Shown here: one piece after another, positions 22,301 to 25,161 of the stretch
How positions within the stretch are numbered: the first letter of the stretch is position 1
How the letters are laid out: the number at the start of each line of letters is the position of its first letter
NCBI GenBank assembly: GCA_000695325.1
Contig: AVPN01000400.1
Location: 29,202 to 54,362, forward strand
Length of the DNA: 25,161 nt
DNA from: Pleurobrachia bachei
Lineage: Eukaryota; Ctenophora; Tentaculata; Cydippida; Pleurobrachiidae
Direction of reading: 5' to 3'
Program-made: the position numbers and the translations under genes
Notes under the pieces: generated by a model
Database searches by the model: none
What the model was told of the DNA's origin: nothing
What the model saw: only the letters and a program-made list of their open reading frames with translations

Positions 22301-22805
22301 CCGGTGGATATGGTTCTTGTTGGTACTGCTCATACCCCGCATACTGGTGGGTGGGGTCTTGGTAACTCTGGTGGTAGGTGGTATACTGATGGTACCTCTG
22401 CTGGTGGTAGTTGGATGTATCACCACTACCAGCTGCTGATGTGTACGCAGAGTACGGCTGGTCGTTGTAATACTGGGTGTTACTAAATCCAGATGACCCC
22501 TGACCGGCAGAATACCCACCACCAGGATTGGAAATGTAGCCCCCTGCTGCACTGGTATTGTAACTGCTACCCTGGTTATCGGTTGTGTAACTACCCTGAT
22601 TATTGGCAGAAGAAGGAGCTAGATACAACCGACCCTGATCATAGTTCTGTACCCTCACTCCTCCTTGGTCCTGTGCCTGTAGGTTCTGGTATGCACTGTA
22701 CGGGTGCGGGATTGTAGCAACGGATGCTAGATAGGCGAAGGGAAGAGTGTCCTGACTGGCCCCTCCCCCTCCTGAGCCATTCAAGGGATCGTCTTTGTTT
22801 GACAT
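9403..22805 (-). CDS. Giant KDM3/JMJD1-type JmjC lysine demethylase with C2HC repeat array and SR-rich tail, 12 exons
   Basis: The exons in transcript order are 22805-17279, 17158-16919, 16566-16444, 16286-16155, 15857-15675, 15618-15397, 15286-15103, 14952-14801, 14648-14173, 14016-13882, 13722-13489 and 13316-9403. All introns are GT-AG with compatible phase. Allowing one copy of the 986-bp repeat in the last exon, the coding length is 10,536 nt (3,511 residues; about 3,090 if the 1,260-bp duplication is also counted once). Vertebrate KDM3 proteins are about 1,300-2,500 residues and end just after JmjC. The family removes mono- and dimethyl marks from histone H3 lysine 9, using Fe(II) and 2-oxoglutarate in the nucleus. 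Identification rests on the KDM3 zinc finger and JmjC exons. As written the gene has two coding problems: the 986-bp duplication breaks the frame, and a 48-nt stretch after the HxD motif has in-frame stops. Treating this as one gene is an inference from phase and the lack of space between its parts. Confidence 0.85.
10117..10379. repeat. Coding minisatellite, 11 units of 24 bp
   Basis: The repeat has a 24-bp period and lies within the last KDM3-type exon. On the minus strand it encodes RTPSKDAT about eleven times, between the acidic/SR region and [13 protein letters not shown]. Central units are identical; the two at the protein's N-terminal side carry small changes, the usual edge pattern of an expanding minisatellite. 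Each unit carries one TP site. Confidence 0.97.
11081..12066. repeat. 986-bp exact tandem duplication, left copy (last KDM3-type exon)
   Basis: This copy is identical by eye to 12067-13052, with a two-base (CT) overlap at the junction. The length is not a multiple of three, so the second pass through the repeat is out of frame. The zero divergence means either a very recent event or an assembly duplication. Confidence 0.95.
12067..13052. repeat. 986-bp exact tandem duplication, right copy
   Basis: This is the partner of 11081-12066. The reading frame from exon 12 is correct through this copy and is lost at 12067/12066. On the minus strand both copies contain CACCAG followed by GTTTCC (splice-like AG/GT at 12483/12482 and 11497/11496), a site that could in principle let splicing remove exactly one repeat length. 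Confidence 0.95.
13489..17158 (-). CDS. KDM3-type gene exons 2-11: KDM3 zinc finger, JmjC domain and start of coiled coil
   Basis: Exon 2 carries CLDC and [13 protein letters not shown], matching the KDM3 region around CRFFHFRRL. Exon 4 carries [20 protein letters not shown] then CMDC, a close match to [20 protein letters not shown] and its CLDC in human KDM3A. The JmjC part begins with [20 protein letters not shown] (exon 6) and [10 protein letters not shown] (exon 7), continues with [20 protein letters not shown] (exon 8), the iron ligands HID (exon 9), and GALWHIF and [11 protein letters not shown], then MIPAGAPHQ with the second iron-binding His, and ends with [15 protein letters not shown] and [13 protein letters not shown]. 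Human KDM3 stops here. This protein continues with [20 protein letters not shown], a probable coiled coil. After HIDISD, plus positions 14613-14566 hold three in-frame stops although both flanks share one frame; no GT-AG pair removes them while keeping HID. Confidence 0.9.
17279..22805 (-). CDS. KDM3-type gene exon 1: low-complexity N-terminus plus C2HC repeat array
   Basis: A single 5,527-nt exon encodes residues 1-1842. ATG 22805 is the first start of this long frame. Residues 25-180 are rich in Tyr, Gln, Gly and Ser (about 23 Tyr), resembling FET-type prion-like domains. Residues 189-250 are basic (KKPR, SKRRK, PKPK) and probably carry the nuclear localisation signal. Then come CxxC...H...C modules with first cysteines at 341, 417, 523, 660, 800, 918, 1031, 1590, 1691 and 1789, plus duplicated modules at 1220, 1338 and 1451. 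Each module has the pattern CPxC, 6-18 residues, His, 3-9 residues, Cys, then an amphipathic helix. Several are preceded by a Trp-containing helix ([16 protein letters not shown]). I do not recognise this repeat as a named domain. The exon ends at a good donor (TTTACTG, then GTAAGT) in phase with the KDM3 exons. Confidence 0.82.
18258..19517. repeat. 1,260-bp exact in-frame tandem duplication, left copy (KDM3-type exon 1)
   Basis: This copy matches 19518-20777 base for base at an offset of exactly 1,260. The length is 420 codons, so the frame is kept. In the protein it is the second occurrence (residues 1097-1516), covering modules 5-7 and the tail half of module 4. Confidence 0.96.
19518..20777. 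repeat. 1,260-bp exact in-frame tandem duplication, right copy
   Basis: This is the first occurrence in the protein (residues 677-1096). The break falls inside module 4 just after its His. The duplicate therefore starts with FMYISC but lacks its own CxxC half, and the repeat array gains three full modules and one half module. Confidence 0.96.
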
Positions 22806-23176
22806 TCAACTAGAACACGTGAGATGAGGGAGTTAGGGTGGATTTACGGGAAACTCATAAAAAAAACTAAAAATTGAAAAATTTCTTCCTTATCTCAAAA
22901 TTTAAGGTTTTTATCTCATCAGGGGATGGAGCAATGACCGTGGGAAATTTAACAAAACCCAAGCGAGTCGCTTTATTTTGGGGTTTACTTTAACTTCCCA
23001 AACGAGATCTAGTAAGAGTATACACTTTCTTGCAGCAGATACCGTGAAAGTTCTTATGACAGTACGGATTTAGAAATTTTATCTTCCAAGCGATAATCGG
23101 AGGTGGAAGATGAAGATTGGACCAAAGTCTGTTGTGCCAGACGCCAAGTAGGCTGGGGCACCATCCGTGGTGGATG
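22806..23176. promoter_or_regulatory. Probable promoter/5' UTR region of the KDM3-type gene
   Basis: This is the AT-rich flank upstream of ATG 22805 (minus strand). It contains an E-box CACGTG at 22816-22821, the inverted repeat AAGCGA/TCGCTT at 22961-22973, and a TATA-like GATAAAAAC on the minus strand near 22910-22918. An inverted repeat ATCTTCCA/TGGAAGAT lies at 23081-23111. Transcription start and any 5' UTR intron cannot be placed from sequence alone; TTCTAG just before the ATG could be a splice acceptor. Confidence 0.35.
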
Positions 23177-23382
23177 AAGGTGGTTTGCAGTCGATGGCTG
23201 CGGTGTATTCCGGAGTTTGGTCAGACATTCAGACAAGGAATTTTCAAGAGGACATTCTGCCGAAACGTCCTATCTTTAAATTGAAAATTCCTTGTCTGAA
23301 TGTCTGACCAAACTCCGGAAAGCGTTAGAAACACTTGTAACAGCACAAAGAAACACCGCAGAAATCAGCTGCAAACCACCTT
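23177..23382. repeat. Fold-back: 40-bp perfect inverted repeat with longer imperfect flanks
   Basis: 23208-23247 and 23281-23320 are perfect reverse complements (40 bp) around a 33-nt loop. Pairing resumes outward: CTGCGGTGT (23198-23206) with 23353-23361, and AAGGTGGTTTGCAG (23177-23190) with CTGCAAACCACCTT (23369-23382). The right arm carries about 30 extra unpaired bases. The right arm reads on the plus strand as SLSECLTKLRKALETLVTAQ, and the left arm reads the same start on the minus strand. It looks like an inverted duplication of a once-coding piece, a fold-back mobile element, or a hairpin RNA source. Confidence 0.85.
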
Positions 23383-23780
23383 GACCAAAGTCGCCCCAAA
23401 GTCCAAAAAGTGCTTTTCGATTTTCTTCCCATTTTATTCTTATTTCTTGATCAGATCTCATTATTCATAATAATCTATTTGTGAGATTTTCCCGTTCATC
23501 TGTTGTGCAGAGGGCGTGAATGTGTTTCAGCACCAGGAGATATCAAAATTACTTCCTAAAAAGTTCCGCTGTCGCTTCTTCTGAAGCCTGATAATTTTCG
23601 CTGCCAACGAAGGGCGTCGCCAAATATTTTGGTCAGCCCCCGCTTCTTATCTGGAGTAAAGTCATTCCGCCACTCCAAGATACATTTCGATAGTTGGACA
23701 TCGACATCCTTATCCCCATCCAGATTCCAGTTCATAAGTTGCTGAATCGCAAAAAGATCACATTTCGTCATTTTTTTCAG

Positions 23781-24044
23781 AGATTGACTGTGGAGACAAA
23801 ATTTAATAATTCTGGGTCTACAATATCCAGACAAAATTTTCATAATTCTCAATGTAATTATAATATGATCGCCCCAGCTAAAATGCATGAATTTAAAAAG
23901 TTAAGTTCAAGACAGGATGAGTTACATATGATTGAAGGTGATCAATGTATTGTAAAAGGTAGCAATTATAATTTCCAACTGTCGGCCATGGCCATGGTCA
24001 ACGGTGATTTGAAGAAGGGGCTCCAGTTAGCCTCCGAGGCCTAA
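23781..24044 (+). CDS. Possible terminal exon of unknown protein (or gene fragment)
   Basis: The frame is open for 87 codons after a polypyrimidine-AG acceptor, starting RLTVETKFNNSGSTI and stopping at TAA 24042-24044. The codons are AT-rich, unlike the neighbouring genes. No upstream exon could be joined with confidence, and no domain is recognised. It may be a pseudogene fragment or a chance frame. Confidence 0.22.
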   Translation, partial: RLTVETKFNNSGSTISRQNFHNSQCNYNMIAPAKMHEFKKLSSRQDELHMIEGDQCIVKGSNYNFQLSAMAMVNGDLKKGLQLASEA

Positions 24045-24169
24045 AATTTAGTTAACTTTATTCATGACACCTAATTGTGCTGTTGTCTAGCTTTCTACCA
24101 TCTGAAAATAGAGTTTTAGGCAATTTCATGTGTGGAACCGCAGGTGTAAAATGTGTGTAACTTGTGATG

Positions 24170-24177
24170 TGACGTCA
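24170..24177. promoter_or_regulatory. CRE-like site TGACGTCA
   Basis: This is a perfect 8-bp cAMP-response-element palindrome, extended to the 10-bp GTGACGTCAC. It is the consensus for CREB/ATF bZIP factors. It lies about 0.75 kb upstream of the partial plus-strand gene and 1.4 kb upstream of the KDM3-type gene, so its target is unclear. Confidence 0.4.
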
Positions 24178-24475
24178 CTCGGCCAGCGAACTTGAAATCT
24201 TAAAATTTTGGGTCGCGTTGCTGCGCGCGCGTGAATATATTTTCATAACGCGGCGCATTATGATTAAAGTCCGTGCGTTACAAACAAAGCTCCACTTGCG
24301 AAAGTCTGGATCCGAAATAAAATTCCAAAGTTTTGAGAAATTCCAAAGTTTTGAATTTGCGAAATTTTTTGAGAAACTGTTTTTGAAAATCCCTGCTGCT
24401 CTTAATGACAAGCACATATGAGGGACCGCACAAGAGCATATGAGATTTTCCCTGGTACTTTGGTTTGAAACTTGA

Positions 24476-24521
24476 GTGAGAGAGTCGAGCTGATTTGAGC
24501 AGCTCAAATCGACTCTCTCAC
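24476..24521. repeat. Strong hairpin, 19 paired bases with a 3-nt loop
   Basis: GTGAGAGAGTC (24476-24486) pairs with GACTCTCTCAC (24511-24521). GATTTGAG (24492-24499) pairs with CTCAAATC (24503-24510) around loop CAG. The only interruption is a five-base bulge (24487-24491). It may be a small RNA precursor, a remnant of a fold-back element, or a structural site. Confidence 0.75.
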
Positions 24522-24915
24522 GCTCTGGCGTTTTGATCGTGAGTTTTTATTTATGTTTTTGCGTTTATCTCTTAATTATATTGAGTCAACTTAACGGGGT
24601 ATCAAATGTAAAAGTTAAATTGAATTGAATATCCAACTGGCGGCCGACTTCAGTCCACGTCCGCGTACGAGTGCACTGTCGCGAATTGGGGACCGCCAGA
24701 CATGCGTTCACTTTCCAGAAGGCAGAAAGGGGCATCTATATTATACGATATTACGATGAAGATCTAGCATGTATCATCAACATCAGTTGGTCCACCATCA
24801 AGAAGAATTTGCTCTAGTTGAATTGTTGGAAAACATAATAATCTTAATCCTTCTCAGTTATCTTGTTCCCCTTTTCACCCAATTTCCCCTTCCATTTTAG
24901 TATGACATTACTCGG
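24522..24915. other. Upstream region of the partial plus-strand gene
   Basis: This region holds inverted CTGGCGG/CCGCCAG (about 24637-24707), a TATATTATACGATATTA stretch around 24737-24753, and a 43-codon frame from ATG 24769 that ends in the TAG (24898-24900) which also serves as a candidate splice acceptor. A short upstream frame at 24902-24919 overlaps the next start in an ATGA arrangement. I treat the region as promoter/5' UTR, possibly with an intron. Confidence 0.3.
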
Positions 24916-25076
24916 ATGATTGTGCTATTTATTCTGTTACCAGCAATAATAGCACTTGTTGGAATCCTCCTAGTCGCCCTTTACGGTCTCCTTGATTGTC
25001 TTGATTACGCCTGCTTCAAAGAGCAACACGAACAATCGACAGAACGGGAAAAACTCGTTGAAATAATCGTAGGCTC
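24916..25076 (+). CDS. N-terminal exon of an unidentified membrane-anchored protein (partial)
   Basis: ATG 24916 opens MIVLFILLPAIIALVGILLV, a strong hydrophobic segment that could be a signal anchor, followed by a charged stretch (CFKEQHEQSTEREKLVEIIV). A donor (CTC, then GTGAGT) follows at 25077 in phase 2, and an acceptor-like CCATTTTAG ends at 24900, so this reads as an internal or first coding exon. The rest lies beyond the window. The family is not recognisable. An N-terminal anchor followed by a short charged linker is common in membrane-bound enzymes, but that is only a guess. Confidence 0.4.
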
Positions 25077-25161
25077 GTGAGTAAATTCAATTTAATCTTT
25101 TCACCTAAATGTTAACTTGATAATCATGTCATGATTTCTTTATTTTCTGTACCCGGTAAAG

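Larger units (their letters stand above)
23383..24475. other. AT-rich intergenic stretch with unassigned open segments
   Basis: Two open segments look more protein-like than chance but match nothing I know. One is on the minus strand (about 23779-23559: KCDLFAIQQLMNWNLDGDKD, later RGLTKIFGDALRWQRKLSGF). The other is on the plus strand (23781-24044), preceded by a good acceptor (CATTTTTTTCAG), contains KMHEFKKLSSRQDELHMIEG and ends LKKGLQLASEA before TAA. The rest holds a 10-bp palindrome GTGACGTCAC (24169-24178) and an 18-bp tandem repeat at 24321-24356. Confidence 0.4.

Noticed and set aside
22980-24700. Retrovirus-like or DNA transposon element
   Set aside because: No reverse transcriptase, integrase or transposase motifs and no long terminal repeats were seen. 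Only fold-back structures are present.

Overview
The window is animal nuclear DNA. It holds spliced genes with short GT-AG introns (56-352 nt) and two recognisable metazoan proteins, an RNF103-type membrane RING ligase and a KDM3/JMJD1-type JmjC histone demethylase. Compact introns, moderate GC and fairly divergent homologues suggest an early-branching invertebrate (sponge-like), but the species cannot be fixed from the sequence. Nothing bacterial was seen, and I found no clear retrovirus-like or Polinton-like element.

Layout: 1-502 is the upstream flank. 503-2960 (+) is a complete five-exon RNF103-like gene. 3110-5355 (+) is a tandem copy of its exons 2-5 that lacks exon 1 and any start codon of its own. 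5461-6860 is a non-coding tandem duplication of about 0.7 kb. 6861-9350 is a quiet convergent intergenic region. 9403-22805 (-) is one very large 12-exon KDM3-type gene of roughly 3,100-3,500 codons. Its protein runs as follows: a Tyr/Gln/Gly/Ser-rich (FET-like) N-terminus, a basic linker, an array of about ten C2HC modules, the canonical KDM3 zinc finger and JmjC domain, a coiled coil, and a long Pro/Ser/Arg-rich tail containing an 11-unit minisatellite. 22806-24915 is AT-rich and holds a strong fold-back, a second hairpin and unassigned open segments. A partial plus-strand membrane-protein gene enters at 24916.

Direct tandem duplication is the theme of the window. Four occur, of about 2.35 kb (around 3% diverged in exons), 0.7 kb (mosaic divergence), 0.99 kb (identical by eye, frame-breaking) and 1.26 kb (identical by eye, in frame), plus the coding minisatellite. 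The two identical ones sit inside the KDM3 exons. They may be very young mutations or assembly artefacts. Removing one copy of the 986-bp repeat leaves the last exon exactly in frame to its stop.

The most notable biology is the architecture of the KDM3-type protein: a demethylase whose N-terminal half is an unfamiliar C2HC repeat array and whose two ends are low-complexity. Second is the RNF103 arrangement, in which one first exon precedes two successive sets of exons 2-5 that differ almost only at synonymous sites.
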